The notes beneath the pieces were generated by a model. It was given only the letters and a program-made list of their open reading frames with translations, made no database searches and had not been told where the DNA came from. Below, one piece after another: positions 21,973 to 31,583 of a stretch of DNA of 41,968 nt. Source of the DNA: Desulforhopalus sp. (GTDB taxonomy: Bacteria > Desulfobacterota > Desulfobulbia > Desulfobulbales > Desulfocapsaceae). The stretch's first letter is position 1; each line of letters starts with the position of its first letter. Made by a program: the position numbers and the translations under genes. Location: assembly GCA_024710585.1 (NCBI GenBank), contig JANJUM010000132.1, positions 1 through 41,968 of the forward strand. The letters are read 5' to 3'.

Positions 21973-23850
21973 ATGTTCTTTATGCACCTCCTCGACCCCA
22001 CGCACCATGCTTCAGCACCGAGCGACACCGAAACAAGCGGCGAGGCCGCGGTGGCGCGCCGGGCGATCGCCGACATGCTCTCAGCCAGGCGCCTCACCTG
22101 CCATTTCCAGCCGATCGTGCAGGCCAGCCGGGGCAAGATCTTCGCCTACGAAGCCCTGTGCCGGACACTGGATCGCAATCCCTTCGACTCCATCGAGGAG
22201 CTCTTCTTCCAGGCGGGTCGCTGCGGCATGGTCCTGCCTCTCGACATGCACTGCCGCGAGAACGCCATGAGGCTGGCTTCCGACCAGGGCCTGGCGGAGA
22301 AGAATGGCCTGCTCTTCCTCAACATCTGCCCCACCAGCCTGCTCCACCCGGACCACAGCGCCGGCTCCACCGGCCTGCTCGCCAGCCGCTACGAGTTGCA
22401 GCGGCAGAACATCGTCCTCGAGATCACCGAGAACGAGGCGGTTTCCAACTACAACCTCTTCCGCAAGGCCATCGACCACTACCGCAGCAAGGGCTTCCGC
22501 ATCGCCATCGACGACGTCGGCGGCGGCTACGGCGGGTTGAAGATGCTCTCGGTGCTGGAGCCGGACTTCGTCAAGATCGACCGCCATTTCTTCAAGGAGA
22601 GCCCGAAAAGCAGTATCAACTTCAACCTCATCGACGCCATCGCCACCGCCTGCCACCGTATCGGCATCGAAGTCATCGCCGAAGGCATCGAGACCGAGAA
22701 GGACCTGCAGATCTGCCGCGACATCGGCATCGACCTCGTCCAGGGCTATCTGCTCGCCCGGCCGGCAGCGGCCCTGGCCGAGGACACCGACCTGCAGCTG
22801 CCGCCGGCGACGCCACCGCGCCCCTCGCCGACCAACCTCTTCGACGAGGTCATCTGCGTCGGCGACATCGCCACCTACGTCGTCCCCCTTTCCGTCGACG
22901 ACCGCATCCCCGAAGCGCTCGATCGCTTCAACGCCTCCCCCGACCTGCTCTGCCTGCCGGTGCTCGACCGTGGCCAGATCCGCGGCCTGATCAGCCGCCA
23001 CCGCTTCATGGAGACCCATATGGTCGGCCGCTTCGGCTATGGGCTGAGCCTCAACTACTACAAGAAGATCGCCGAGATCCTCGAGGAGGACTATCTCGAG
23101 GTGGTGCACTCCTTGTCCGTCGAGGACGTGGCGCGCAAGATACGCGAGCGCAGTCGCCTGTCGATCTACGACGATATCTGCGTCACCCGCAGCGGCAAGT
23201 ATATCGGCACCGTCGCCGTCAGCGCCATCCTCGACGCGGTGACCGAGAACAGCATGATGCTCGCCCGCGGCGCCAACCCCCTCACCGGCCTGCCCGGCAA
23301 CGAGTTCATCCAGCGCAAGATCGCCAAGATGCTCTCGCAGTCGCTGCATTTCGACGTCTGCTACATCGACCTCGACAGCTTCAAGCCCTTCAACGACCGC
23401 CATGGCTTCGAGATGGGCGACCGGGTCATCAAGACGGTGGCCGAGCTGATGACCGCCGCCCTGGAGCGCTGCGAAGGGCAGAGCTTCGCCTTCGCCGGGC
23501 ACATCGGCGGAGACGACTTCATCATGGTCACCCGGCCGAAGAACTCGGTGGCCGTCTGCCGCGAACTCATCGACCGCTTCACCGAAAAGCTGCCACTCTT
23601 CCATTCCGCCGAGGAGATGCGCGACTCGTACTACATCAGCCTCGACCGCCAGGGCACTGAGCGTCGCTTCGACCTGCTCTCCTTGTCCATCGGCATCGTC
23701 AGCACCGAGATCCACCGCATCACCTCCTTCGCCGAGGTCTCCTCCATCGCCACCGACCTCAAGAAGCGCGCCAAGGAGATTCCCGGTTCGGTCATCGTCC
23801 GCGACCGCCGCAGCACGGCCCAGGACCGCGACAAAGACAAGGCCCGCTGA
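21973..23850 (+). CDS. EAL - CBS-like - GGDEF cyclic-di-GMP signalling protein
   Basis: About 625 residues. The EAL domain (about 40-285) is complete: YEALCR (E60), LEITENEA, IAIDDVGGGYGGL, FVKIDR, EGIET and QGYLLARP, so phosphodiesterase activity is expected. A middle CBS-like region (about 310-435, VVPLSVDDRIPEAL then LPVLDRGQIRGLISR) probably binds a nucleotide. The C-terminal GGDEF domain (about 445-620) keeps NPLTGLPGN and IDLDSFKPFND but has GGDDF instead of GG(D/E)EF, so cyclase activity is doubtful. The order EAL-CBS-GGDEF is a known architecture. No clear ribosome-binding site: ATG 21973 is my choice, with ATG 21937 and TTG 21928 as alternatives. The chemoreceptor gene follows after 39 bp, so they are probably co-transcribed. 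Confidence 0.88.
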   Translation: MFFMHLLDPTHHASAPSDTETSGEAAVARRAIADMLSARRLTCHFQPIVQASRGKIFAYEALCRTLDRNPFDSIEELFFQAGRCGMVLPLDMHCRENAMRLASDQGLAEKNGLLFLNICPTSLLHPDHSAGSTGLLASRYELQRQNIVLEITENEAVSNYNLFRKAIDHYRSKGFRIAIDDVGGGYGGLKMLSVLEPDFVKIDRHFFKESPKSSINFNLIDAIATACHRIGIEVIAEGIETEKDLQICRDIGIDLVQGYLLARPAAALAEDTDLQLPPATPPRPSPTNLFDEVICVGDIATYVVPLSVDDRIPEALDRFNASPDLLCLPVLDRGQIRGLISRHRFMETHMVGRFGYGLSLNYYKKIAEILEEDYLEVVHSLSVEDVARKIRERSRLSIYDDICVTRSGKYIGTVAVSAILDAVTENSMMLARGANPLTGLPGNEFIQRKIAKMLSQSLHFDVCYIDLDSFKPFNDRHGFEMGDRVIKTVAELMTAALERCEGQSFAFAGHIGGDDFIMVTRPKNSVAVCRELIDRFTEKLPLFHSAEEMRDSYYISLDRQGTERRFDLLSLSIGIVSTEIHRITSFAEVSSIATDLKKRAKEIPGSVIVRDRRSTAQDRDKDKAR

Positions 23851-23889
23851 GCCGCCGCCACCCCTTCCCTTGCTGCACGGAAATTCGCT

Positions 23890-25884
23890 ATGACATCCAG
23901 CATTACCACCCCGCGCACCTCTTTCGGACAACGGCCGGGCCTCGGCATCGGCGTGAAGATCCTCACCGGCGTCGCCCTGGTCTCGAACCTCTTCATCGCC
24001 CTGCTCCTCTACGGCCATGTGCAGAGCGGCGACACCCTGGCGCGGCGGGTCGACGAAGTGCTGCTGGTCAAGGAACAGTTGAACGATAACCTCCGCCAGA
24101 GCGTGGCCGGGCTGCAGGGCAACCTTCTCGACATCTCCGGGTCTTTCAAGGCCGACGATGGCAGCCGCCTCCTCGCCCGCATCGAAGGTTCCTATACCGT
24201 TCTCGGCCGTCGCACCCTTGAGGGCCGCGAGAGTTACGGCCCCCATTTCGACCGCAGTCAGCGGCGCGACCTCGCCAAGGGCACTCCCGTGGCGGGAAGG
24301 GACGGCACGACCCTCACCCTGGCCGTGCCGGTCATGGACGCCAAAGGGCATTTTACCGAGGCGGTGACCCTGCTCTCGCTGAAGAGCCGCAACGAGGCGG
24401 CGGACGACATGGCGGAACTGCAGGGCCTGCTCGCCACGGTCGGCGCACAGGAAGACGGTGAGGCCCTGCGCCAGCGCGTCGACCAAGCGGTGGCCGCCAT
24501 GGGCGAGGCCGCCATGGCGGCGGAAAACGGCCGCACCGAGATCCTCACCCATATCGAAAACATACGCCACCAGGAAGGCCAGCTCGTCGACCTGCGCATG
24601 CAGCAGCGCCGGCTATCGCTGATCATGGGCGGGGTGGTGGCGGCAGCCAACCTGCTGGCCCTGCTGGTGCTGGTCCGCACGGTGGTGGAGCGGCCGCTGC
24701 GCCGCCTCACCGCGGCGGTGGCCGGGCTCGACGGCAAGAAGGCGGCAGACATCCCCTACACCCACCGCCGCGACCAGATCGGCATTCTCGCCGGGGCGCT
24801 GCACAATTTCCACGGCGCCCTGCAACGGCTCGAGGAAGAAGGAGCGCGCCAGCAGCGTGACAAGGAAGCCATGGAGGAAATGCTCGCCTCGCTCACCCAG
24901 GTGGTCGACACCCTCGACGCCCGCGCCACCGACCTGGCCGGCAATGCCCTGACCATGCGGCAGTCGGCCCTGACCACCCAGAAGGAGGCCGAGGAAGTGG
25001 GCCGACAGGCGGAAGAAACGGCGCGACACAACCACCAGGTGGCCGATGGCGCGGCCCTGCTGCAGAAAGCGGTCTCGGCCATCGATGGGCGGGTGAGCCT
25101 GCAGAACGGCATCGCCGCCACCCTGCTGGCCGACAACACCCAGGGCCTGCAGCACCTCACCGCCCTCGACCGCAACCTCGCCGACATGGTCGCCATCCTC
25201 ACCACTCTCGAGGAGATCAACGACCAGACCAAGCTGCTTTCATTGAACGCCACCATCGAGGCGGCCAGGGCAGGAGAGGCGGGAAGAGGCTTCGCCGTCG
25301 TCGCCGGGGAGATCAGGGCGCTGTCGCAGAAAACCGCCCAGGCCACCAAGGAGGCCCGCGAGCGCCTTGCCGCCATCGAGGGGGCACGTTCCATCCTCAC
25401 AGGCCACCTCCACAAGGTCCACGGTCAGATACAGCGGCAGGAAGAGCTGAGCCGCGACATCGGCTTGGCGGTGACCGAGCAGCGACGCGTCAGCGTCGAT
25501 ATCGCCCGCCTCGCCGAAGAGAGCGCCGCCATCAGCGGCCAGGTCTCAGAAAGCATCGCCGCAGTGGCCAGCGATGCCGCCGCCGGCCTTAAGCTGGCCG
25601 CCGCAGTGCATGATGCCGCCGGGGACATCTCCCGCCGCCTCGGCGAACTCCTCGAAGATGGCCACAGCCGTCTCGGCAGACTCATGTCCGGGAACACGGC
25701 AGGCGAAGCGGCGGCGGAAGCAGGCCAGTCAGAGGAGAGACTCTGCGGCGAGACCACCGGGCAGGCGGCGCCGGGAGCCAGCCCCATCACCGCCCTGCGA
25801 CCTGCCGGGGAGAAGCCGCCCCGGAAAAAAGACCCCGCCACGGCCCCCTCCGGCCCTGGCACCGTGCCTTGCCCGGCCCGCTGA
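23890..25884 (+). CDS. Methyl-accepting chemotaxis protein (transmembrane chemoreceptor)
   Basis: 664 residues. TM1 is about 21-43 and TM2 about 240-262, with a roughly 200-residue periplasmic domain between (a single-Cache-like DGTTLTLAVPVMD strand near 140-150). A HAMP-like linker follows, then a long coiled coil with the receptor hairpin tip: INDQTKLLSLNATIEAARAGEAGRGFAVVAGEIRAL read as E-I-N-D-Q-T, then N-A-T-I-E-A-A-R-A-G-E. That tip contacts CheA/CheW. The tail is unusual: the last 80 or so residues are rich in Pro, Ala, Gly and Lys with no CheR-binding pentapeptide. The ligand cannot be inferred. The gene lies 39 bp after the EAL-GGDEF gene, linking taxis and cyclic-di-GMP at this locus. 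The ribosome-binding site is weak. Confidence 0.92.
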   Translation: MTSSITTPRTSFGQRPGLGIGVKILTGVALVSNLFIALLLYGHVQSGDTLARRVDEVLLVKEQLNDNLRQSVAGLQGNLLDISGSFKADDGSRLLARIEGSYTVLGRRTLEGRESYGPHFDRSQRRDLAKGTPVAGRDGTTLTLAVPVMDAKGHFTEAVTLLSLKSRNEAADDMAELQGLLATVGAQEDGEALRQRVDQAVAAMGEAAMAAENGRTEILTHIENIRHQEGQLVDLRMQQRRLSLIMGGVVAAANLLALLVLVRTVVERPLRRLTAAVAGLDGKKAADIPYTHRRDQIGILAGALHNFHGALQRLEEEGARQQRDKEAMEEMLASLTQVVDTLDARATDLAGNALTMRQSALTTQKEAEEVGRQAEETARHNHQVADGAALLQKAVSAIDGRVSLQNGIAATLLADNTQGLQHLTALDRNLADMVAILTTLEEINDQTKLLSLNATIEAARAGEAGRGFAVVAGEIRALSQKTAQATKEARERLAAIEGARSILTGHLHKVHGQIQRQEELSRDIGLAVTEQRRVSVDIARLAEESAAISGQVSESIAAVASDAAAGLKLAAAVHDAAGDISRRLGELLEDGHSRLGRLMSGNTAGEAAAEAGQSEERLCGETTGQAAPGASPITALRPAGEKPPRKKDPATAPSGPGTVPCPAR

Positions 25885-26127
25885 GGGAAAGCCAGGAAAG
25901 CCTTGGCCTTGCTTCAGCCGCCTGCTCGGTCCCTCGCCCTGGCCGCTCGCTGTCGCTGCGGGAGCGGTCCCGCCCCGTCCCGACCAGCGAGGACCCTGGG
26001 CCACCCCCCCGGACCTCGCCACGGGGCAGAAAATTTCCTTGCTTTGCCGCCTGCTGTCGACTAAAGACCGCCAATCCCGGTCATAAATGGCCGCCCCCTC
26101 CCCGTTCCCCAACCACTTCGGTGCACC

Positions 26128-27057
26128 GTGAGACTCGAACGCCTCCTGGCGATCATCGTCCTGCTCCTCAACCGCCGCCGCCTGACCGCCGGGGAACTGG
26201 CGCAACGCTTCGAGGTCTCGGTGCGCACCATCTACCGCGATATCGCCGCCCTCAACGGCGCCGGCATCCCGGTGATCGCCACCCAGGGACACGAGGGCGG
26301 CCTGGCCATCCCCGACGGCTACAAACTGAGCCGCCAGCTGCTCCCCGCCCGCGACCTCGCCGCCATGCTCGCCACCCTGCGCGGCGTCAACCGAGCCATG
26401 GCCAACCGCGACCTGGAGCGCATCATCGACACCCTCGACAACCTGCTCTCCCCTGAGAACGACCCAGGGCCCCTGCCCGCCCATCGCCGCCTGGTGGTCG
26501 ACATCACCCCCTGGGGACCGGCGCTGACCCCGGAACAGACCGTCGAGACGGTGCAGCGCGCGGTCGACGGGGCGCTGCTGCTCGAGTTTGCCTATACGGA
26601 CAGCGCCGGCCAGGCGAGCCGCCGCAGGGTGGAACCCCACGTCCTGGTCTTCAAGGGCTACGCCTGGTACGTCATCGCCTATTGCCGGCTGCGCCGTGAT
26701 TTCCGCATCTTCCGCCTCTCCCGCATCTCCGCGCCGCGCCTCTGCGGCGAAGCCTTCGTCCCCCGCGAGGTCGGCGATATCGGCCGATTTCTCGACTTCC
26801 ACTGCGGCCCCGTCGAGCCGGTGCGGCTGCGCGTTGCCGCCGCGGCGCGGGCCAGGGTGGAAGACCTCTTCCCCGGCACCGACTTCCGTCCGGATGGGGA
26901 GGGAACCTATACCATCGACGTCCAGCTGCCCGACGACCCCTGGCTGTTCTCCCTGCTGCTCGGCTTCGGCACCGACCTGCAGATCCTCGCCCCGCAAAGC
27001 TGGCGCGACAAGATGAAAAAAAACATCAGGGCCATCGCGGAAGTCTATGCAACATGA
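26128..27057 (+). CDS. YafY/WYL-family transcriptional regulator
   Basis: 309 residues. The N-terminus (1-60) is a winged helix-turn-helix: LLLNRRRLTAGELAQRFEVSVRTIYRDI. The middle (about 145-220) is a WYL domain with VEPHVLVFKGYAWYVIAYCRLRRDFRIFRLSRI, which binds a small ligand or nucleic acid. The end (about 225-305) is a WCX-like dimerisation part. The start is GTG at 26128 with a poor ribosome-binding site. YafY-type regulators often sit next to, and control, a VOC-family gene; that is exactly the arrangement here (VOC gene 122 bp downstream). About 240 bp upstream (25885-26127) is gene-free, and I see no clear operator. Ligand unknown. Confidence 0.9.
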   Translation: MRLERLLAIIVLLLNRRRLTAGELAQRFEVSVRTIYRDIAALNGAGIPVIATQGHEGGLAIPDGYKLSRQLLPARDLAAMLATLRGVNRAMANRDLERIIDTLDNLLSPENDPGPLPAHRRLVVDITPWGPALTPEQTVETVQRAVDGALLLEFAYTDSAGQASRRRVEPHVLVFKGYAWYVIAYCRLRRDFRIFRLSRISAPRLCGEAFVPREVGDIGRFLDFHCGPVEPVRLRVAAAARARVEDLFPGTDFRPDGEGTYTIDVQLPDDPWLFSLLLGFGTDLQILAPQSWRDKMKKNIRAIAEVYAT

Positions 27058-27179
27058 CATGGTGCTGTCACCACGTCGGATTATCGTATTCGTCAAGGGG
27101 CCGGGGAACTCCGGCGCCACCATGCGACAGGGCCGACGGCCGTCGCTCCCATGAACTTCCGACCAGAGAGGAACGGGAT

Positions 27180-27551
27180 ATGAAGACGAATGCAGTGGTG
27201 TGGTTCGAGATCTACGTGCAGGACATGGCCAGGGCGAGGGCCTTCTACGAGACCATGCTCGCCTTGCGCCTCAGCGAAGTGCCCTTCGCCGGACTGGAGA
27301 TGTGGTGCTTTCCCATGGAGGACAATGCCCCGGGGGCCATGGGCGCTTTGGTGCGCATGGAGGGCTGCCCCTCGGGCGGCAACAGCACCCTGGTCTACTT
27401 CGCCTGCGAGGACTGCGCCGTCGAGGCGGCGCGGGCCAGGGACGCGGGCGGCCAGGTGTTCAGGGAGAAGTTTTCCATCGGTGAGCACGGCCATATCGCC
27501 CTGGTCATCGACCCCGACGGCAACATGATCGGCCTGCACTCCATGAAGTAA
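27180..27551 (+). CDS. VOC (glyoxalase/bleomycin-resistance fold) protein
   Basis: 123 residues with the paired beta-alpha-beta-beta-beta modules of the vicinal oxygen chelate fold: WFEIYVQDMARARAFYETML at the start, a central MWCFPMEDN, then VYFACEDC and the closing IALVIDPDGNMIGLHS. Small stand-alone VOC proteins of this YafY-linked type are known, but their substrates are mostly undefined; metal ligands (His/Glu) are incomplete, so catalysis is uncertain. The ATG at 27180 has GAGAGGAACGG upstream. It is probably controlled by the WYL regulator just upstream and is followed by an intrinsic terminator. Confidence 0.88.
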   Translation: MKTNAVVWFEIYVQDMARARAFYETMLALRLSEVPFAGLEMWCFPMEDNAPGAMGALVRMEGCPSGGNSTLVYFACEDCAVEAARARDAGGQVFREKFSIGEHGHIALVIDPDGNMIGLHSMK

Positions 27552-27554
27552 TGG

Positions 27555-27577
27555 CCGGCTGCGCCGGAGGCTTTTTT
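27555..27577 (+). terminator. Rho-independent terminator after the VOC gene
   Basis: CCGGC (27555-27559) and GCCGG (27563-27567) with a 3-nt loop, followed by aggc and TTTTTT (27572-27577), starting just after the VOC stop. The 5-bp stem and the slightly delayed T-run make it moderately good. It separates the regulator/VOC unit from the aminotransferase. Confidence 0.45.
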
Positions 27578-27646
27578 CCTGGCGCCCCCGGCGCAAGGGG
27601 GGTAAGGTGGCGCCCACCCCTTCCCCCCAACCGAACCAGGCAGGCG

Positions 27647-28807
27647 ATGCGCTTTTCCTCACGACTCCCGCGAAACCTCCAGCCCAGCGACTTTTCCCGG
27701 CTGCAGAGCGACCTCGCCGCCAGCGGCGACCTTTGCGACCTCACCCAGTCGAACCCGACCCTGGCCGGCTTCGCCATCGATCCCCTGGCGGGTCTCGACC
27801 TCCTCGCCGCCGGCCAGGGCTATCATCCCTCGCCGCGCGGCGACCTCGCCGCCCGCCAGGCCATCGCCGATTATTACCGCAACAACGGCCACGGCGAAAT
27901 CGACCCCGAAGACCTCCTCCTCACCGCCTCCACCAGCGAGGCCTACGCCTTTCTCCTCAAGCTGCTCACCGAACCGGGCGACGAGATCCTCGTCCCCGCC
28001 CCCAGCTACCCGCTGTTCGACTTTCTCGCCGCCATGGAGAAGGTCCATGTCGAGAGGTACCCCTTGCGCCCCGACCCCGGCGGCGGCTGGAGTATCGACT
28101 TTGCCCTCCTCGAGGAGCGCATCTCTCCGGTGACCAGGGCCATCGTCGTCGTCAACCCCAACAACCCCACCGGCTCCTATCTCGGTGAGCGCGAGGCGGC
28201 GACCCTGGCCGGCATCTGCACGGAGCAGCGCCTGGCGCTGCTGGTCGACGAGGTTTTTCTCGACTACCGCAACCCGCGGCACGCTGACGCGGCCCGCTCG
28301 GCGGTGGGCGAAAGGGCGACGCCAACCTTCGTCATGAGCGGCTTTTCCAAGATCCTCGCCTTGCCCCAGGTGAAACTCGGCTGGATCCATAGCGCCGGCC
28401 CGGCGCCTTTCAAGGAGGAAGCCCGGCAGCGCCTCGACTTCATCGCCGACACCTACCTCTCGGTGAACGCCATGGTGCAGCGGGCCGCCCCCGCCCTGCT
28501 CGCCCGACAGCGGCCCGTGCAGGAGGAGATTCTCACCCGCATCGTCGCCAACGAAGCAACCCTGGCCGCCCTCGGGGTGACCGCCATGGACCGCCAGGGC
28601 GGCTGGTACGCCGTCCTTCCCCTGCCGCCGGAACTGGGCGACGAACGCTGCTGCCAGCAGCTGCTGGCGGAGCAGCGCGTGCTCGTCCACCCCGGCTACT
28701 TCTACGATTTCCCGGAGAGCGACCGCCTGGTGGTCAGCCTGATCACCCCCCCGGAGCAGTTCGCGCACGGCATCGCCTGCCTCGCCGATTTCCTGCGCCA
28801 GGGCTGA
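27647..28807 (+). CDS. PLP-dependent class I/II aminotransferase
   Basis: 386 residues with the aspartate-aminotransferase fold type I signatures: QSNPTLAGF and Y-x-PSPRGD near the start, NPNNPTG (170-176), D201 in LLVDEVF (pairs with the pyridine nitrogen), and SGFSK (231-235) with K235 as the PLP lysine, then LGW. The C-terminal domain has GGWYAVLPLP and SLI (the expected substrate-carboxylate Arg is near SDRLVVSL). Substrate specificity cannot be read; AspC/ArAT-like aminotransferases are close. The ATG at 27647 has AGGCAGG upstream; the longer open frame starting at 27551 is not family-like. It stands alone between the VOC terminator and a convergent hybrid kinase gene 57 bp away. Confidence 0.88.
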   Translation: MRFSSRLPRNLQPSDFSRLQSDLAASGDLCDLTQSNPTLAGFAIDPLAGLDLLAAGQGYHPSPRGDLAARQAIADYYRNNGHGEIDPEDLLLTASTSEAYAFLLKLLTEPGDEILVPAPSYPLFDFLAAMEKVHVERYPLRPDPGGGWSIDFALLEERISPVTRAIVVVNPNNPTGSYLGEREAATLAGICTEQRLALLVDEVFLDYRNPRHADAARSAVGERATPTFVMSGFSKILALPQVKLGWIHSAGPAPFKEEARQRLDFIADTYLSVNAMVQRAAPALLARQRPVQEEILTRIVANEATLAALGVTAMDRQGGWYAVLPLPPELGDERCCQQLLAEQRVLVHPGYFYDFPESDRLVVSLITPPEQFAHGIACLADFLRQG

Positions 28808-28864
28808 AGCCACGCTGGAGCGGCTCCGCCCTCAGGCCCTGGCGGCCGGCGGGAACAGCCCCCA

Positions 28865-31570
28865 TCAACTCGCTGGCGGCACGCCCGACAATTTTCCGCC
28901 CCCACCCCCACTCTCCTCGCCTCCTTTCCCCGACCGGCCCGCCTCGGCCAATGCGTTGGCCAGCGCCTCCTTCAGCTGCGCCAGCACGAACGGCTTGGCC
29001 ACCGTGGCATTGAAGCCGTGCTGCCGATACGAGGCCATGACCGGGTCGGTGCTGTAGCCGCTGGCGACGATCACCGGCAGGCCGGGCTCGACCTGGCGCA
29101 GCAGGGGAAGCGCCTCCCGGCCGCCCATGCCGCCGGGAATGGTCAGATCGACGATGGCCATATCGACCGGCATCCCCTCGCGACGGCCTTGCTCCGCCAA
29201 CGCCACCGCCTCCCGCCCGTCGGCGGCAGCGACCGCCTGATGGCCCAGGGAGTGCAGCATGGCCGAAACCACCTCGCGCACCATCTTCTCGTCATCCATG
29301 ACCAACACCCGCAACGAGGGTAGCGCCAGCTGGCTGTCGGCCGGGACCTCCGCGGCGGCAGGCACGTCGGCGGCGGGCAGGTAGACGACGAACTCGGTGC
29401 CCTGGCCGGGGGTGGAATCGACGAGGATATGGCCGTGGTGCTTGTTGACGATGGACAGGGTGATGGCCAGGCCGAGGCCGCTGCCCTCCTGCTTGGTGGT
29501 GAAGTAGGGGTCGAAGATCCTCTCGAGGAGGTGGCGCGGGATGCCGATGCCGCTGTCGCGGATGGCGATGCGCACATAGCGCCGCCCGGGGTCGAGCACC
29601 GCCCCCTCCTCGCTGCCGGCGGCGACGTTGCTGCAATGGATGGTCACCGCGCCGCCCTCGGGCATGGCGTGGCGGGCATTGAGGACGATGTTCTGGATGA
29701 CCTGGCTGATCTGGCCGCGATCGACATGGGCCGGCCACAGCTGCCCCGGAATCTCCACCCGGCAGGAGACGTTGCTGCCGCTGAGGACGAAGCCGGCCGA
29801 GTCCTCGATGAGCTCGGCGAGAGAGGTCGACTGGCGGATGGGCTCGCCTCCCTTGGCGAAGGTGAGCAGCTGCTGGGTAAGGTCGCGGGCACGCAGCGAG
29901 GCCTTTTCGGCCGCCGCCAGCAGGCCACGGCTGCTCGCCGCCAGGGCCGGGTCGTGCAGGGCCAGGTTGAGGCTGCCGAGGATGGCGGTGAGGATGTTGT
30001 TGAAGTCGTGGGCGATGCCTCCGGCGAGGACTCCGGTCGACTCGAGCTTCTTCTGCTTGATGGCCTCCTCCTCGGCGCGGAGTCGCTCGCGGGCGTCCTG
30101 CACCAGGGAGAGCGCGCCGACCACCCGGCCAGACCCGTCGCTGATCGGGGTATCGACCCAGTCACAGGGAATCGCCTCGCCGTCCTTGCGCAGGTTGCGG
30201 GTGCTGCTGCGCACCCCCTGCGGCGTTGCCAGCAGCGTGCGCCGGATCTCCGCGAAGTCCCCCCGGCGTTCCTCCGGCAACAGTGCCTCGGCCGACATGC
30301 CGAAGGCCTCGGCGGCGGAGTAGAGGAAGATACGTTCCGCCATCTTGTTCCAGCGCACCACGCGCAGGTCGTTGTCCCAGACGATGACCCCCAGGGGGGA
30401 CTGCTCGATGATCATGCGCAGCCGCTCCTCGTTGACGCGCAGCAGCTGCTCGGCCTCGCGGCGCTGCTCTATCTCGCGCAGCAGGTCGGTGGTGCGCCGC
30501 GCCACTTCCTCCTCGAGGTGGTCGCGATAGCGGAGGATGTCGGCGAAGCTGTCGCGCAGGCGGGCAGTCATCTCGTTGAAGATGCGGCCGAGGGCGCCAA
30601 TCTCGTCGGCCGAGGAGATGGCCACGGCGGTGTCGAGGTTGCCGGCGACGATCTCCTCGGCGGAGTGCCGCAGCTGGGCGATGGGCCGGGTGATACGTGC
30701 GGCGAGGAAGAGGGCGGCGGCGATGGCCAGCAGCAGGGCAACGAGGGAGGCGAGGACGGCCCTGTTGCGCAGCGCGACGATGTCCGCGGCGACGACCTGG
30801 TTCTCGCGGTCGACGAAGTCGTGCAGCTGTTCGGTGAGCTCTCGGCCTTTGCTAAAGAGGTGCTCGTAGCCTTTGGTGAACTGCTGCCGCTGCCGCTGGT
30901 AGTCGGCGAACACCTGGCGATAGGTGGCGGCGGCCCGGGCGATGCGGAAGAGGCGCAGCTGCCGCACCTCGTCGACTTCATGCTGCATGGCGTCGGTGAC
31001 CTGGCGCTCGAGGGCCGCCGCCCCGCCGGCCACCATGTCCGCCTTGTCGTCGTCCTGGCTGAGCAGGTAGTCCTTTTCCGCCTGCAAGAGGCGCCCGACC
31101 TCATGAAAAAATGCCTGGCCGCCGTCGCCGGCTCCGCGGGGCAGTTCCCCGCTGGCCGCCAAAAGGCGCGTCCCCTCGAGACCAAGACGGCTCTTCAAGG
31201 TCTCCAGGGCCACCGTGTCGACGGAGAAACGGCGAAACTTCTCCTCATATTCGTCGAGTCCGATGGCCGGCCTGCCATCCCCGTCGCCGCCGCGGACGGC
31301 GAAACGCTGGCCGGCCTCGGCGAGGCGGGAGGCGAGCCCTTCGAGGAGCGCGGTGGTGGCGACGGCGTGCTGGATCTTCTGGGTGGAGATGAACAGGTGC
31401 TGCTGGTGTTCGATGTCATAGAGCGCCGTATAGACATCGAGACTGAAGGAGGCGATGGCCGCCTGCCGGGTCAGGGCGGTCTCCAGGCTCCACCACACGA
31501 CGAGCAGGATGCTGGCCATGATGGCCACCACGGTGGCGAAGGCGATGCCGAGCCGGTTGCGAAAGGACAT
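28865..31570 (-). CDS. Membrane-bound hybrid histidine kinase (periplasmic helical sensor-HAMP-PAS-HisKA-HATPase-REC)
   Basis: 901 residues. TM1 is about 8-28 and TM2 about 272-292. Between them is a helical periplasmic region of about 240 residues with HQQHLFISTQ-type segments. HAMP (about 293-345), a coiled coil and PAS (about 378-495) follow. The phosphoacceptor is H521 in GGIAHDFNNIL (the AtoS/NtrB-like HisKA group), then an ATPase domain with VLNARHA, RDSGIGI and GSGLGL. The C-terminal receiver has MDDEK, phospho-Asp in IVDLTIPGGMGG, SGYSTDPVM and KPF. The tail is Gly/Ser-rich. The ATG at 31570 has GGAG 7 nt upstream. The gene begins 13 bp after the end of a solute-binding protein gene, so the two are made together; the receiver resembles the lone receiver at 1124-1504. 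Confidence 0.92.
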   Translation of the reverse strand: MSFRNRLGIAFATVVAIMASILLVVWWSLETALTRQAAIASFSLDVYTALYDIEHQQHLFISTQKIQHAVATTALLEGLASRLAEAGQRFAVRGGDGDGRPAIGLDEYEEKFRRFSVDTVALETLKSRLGLEGTRLLAASGELPRGAGDGGQAFFHEVGRLLQAEKDYLLSQDDDKADMVAGGAAALERQVTDAMQHEVDEVRQLRLFRIARAAATYRQVFADYQRQRQQFTKGYEHLFSKGRELTEQLHDFVDRENQVVAADIVALRNRAVLASLVALLLAIAAALFLAARITRPIAQLRHSAEEIVAGNLDTAVAISSADEIGALGRIFNEMTARLRDSFADILRYRDHLEEEVARRTTDLLREIEQRREAEQLLRVNEERLRMIIEQSPLGVIVWDNDLRVVRWNKMAERIFLYSAAEAFGMSAEALLPEERRGDFAEIRRTLLATPQGVRSSTRNLRKDGEAIPCDWVDTPISDGSGRVVGALSLVQDARERLRAEEEAIKQKKLESTGVLAGGIAHDFNNILTAILGSLNLALHDPALAASSRGLLAAAEKASLRARDLTQQLLTFAKGGEPIRQSTSLAELIEDSAGFVLSGSNVSCRVEIPGQLWPAHVDRGQISQVIQNIVLNARHAMPEGGAVTIHCSNVAAGSEEGAVLDPGRRYVRIAIRDSGIGIPRHLLERIFDPYFTTKQEGSGLGLAITLSIVNKHHGHILVDSTPGQGTEFVVYLPAADVPAAAEVPADSQLALPSLRVLVMDDEKMVREVVSAMLHSLGHQAVAAADGREAVALAEQGRREGMPVDMAIVDLTIPGGMGGREALPLLRQVEPGLPVIVASGYSTDPVMASYRQHGFNATVAKPFVLAQLKEALANALAEAGRSGKGGEESGGGGGKLSGVPPAS

Positions 31571-31583
31571 GCCGACTCCGCCT

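Noticed and set aside
22081-24570. 829-codon open frame on the minus strand
   Set aside because: Antisense shadow across the EAL-GGDEF and chemoreceptor genes; no motifs.
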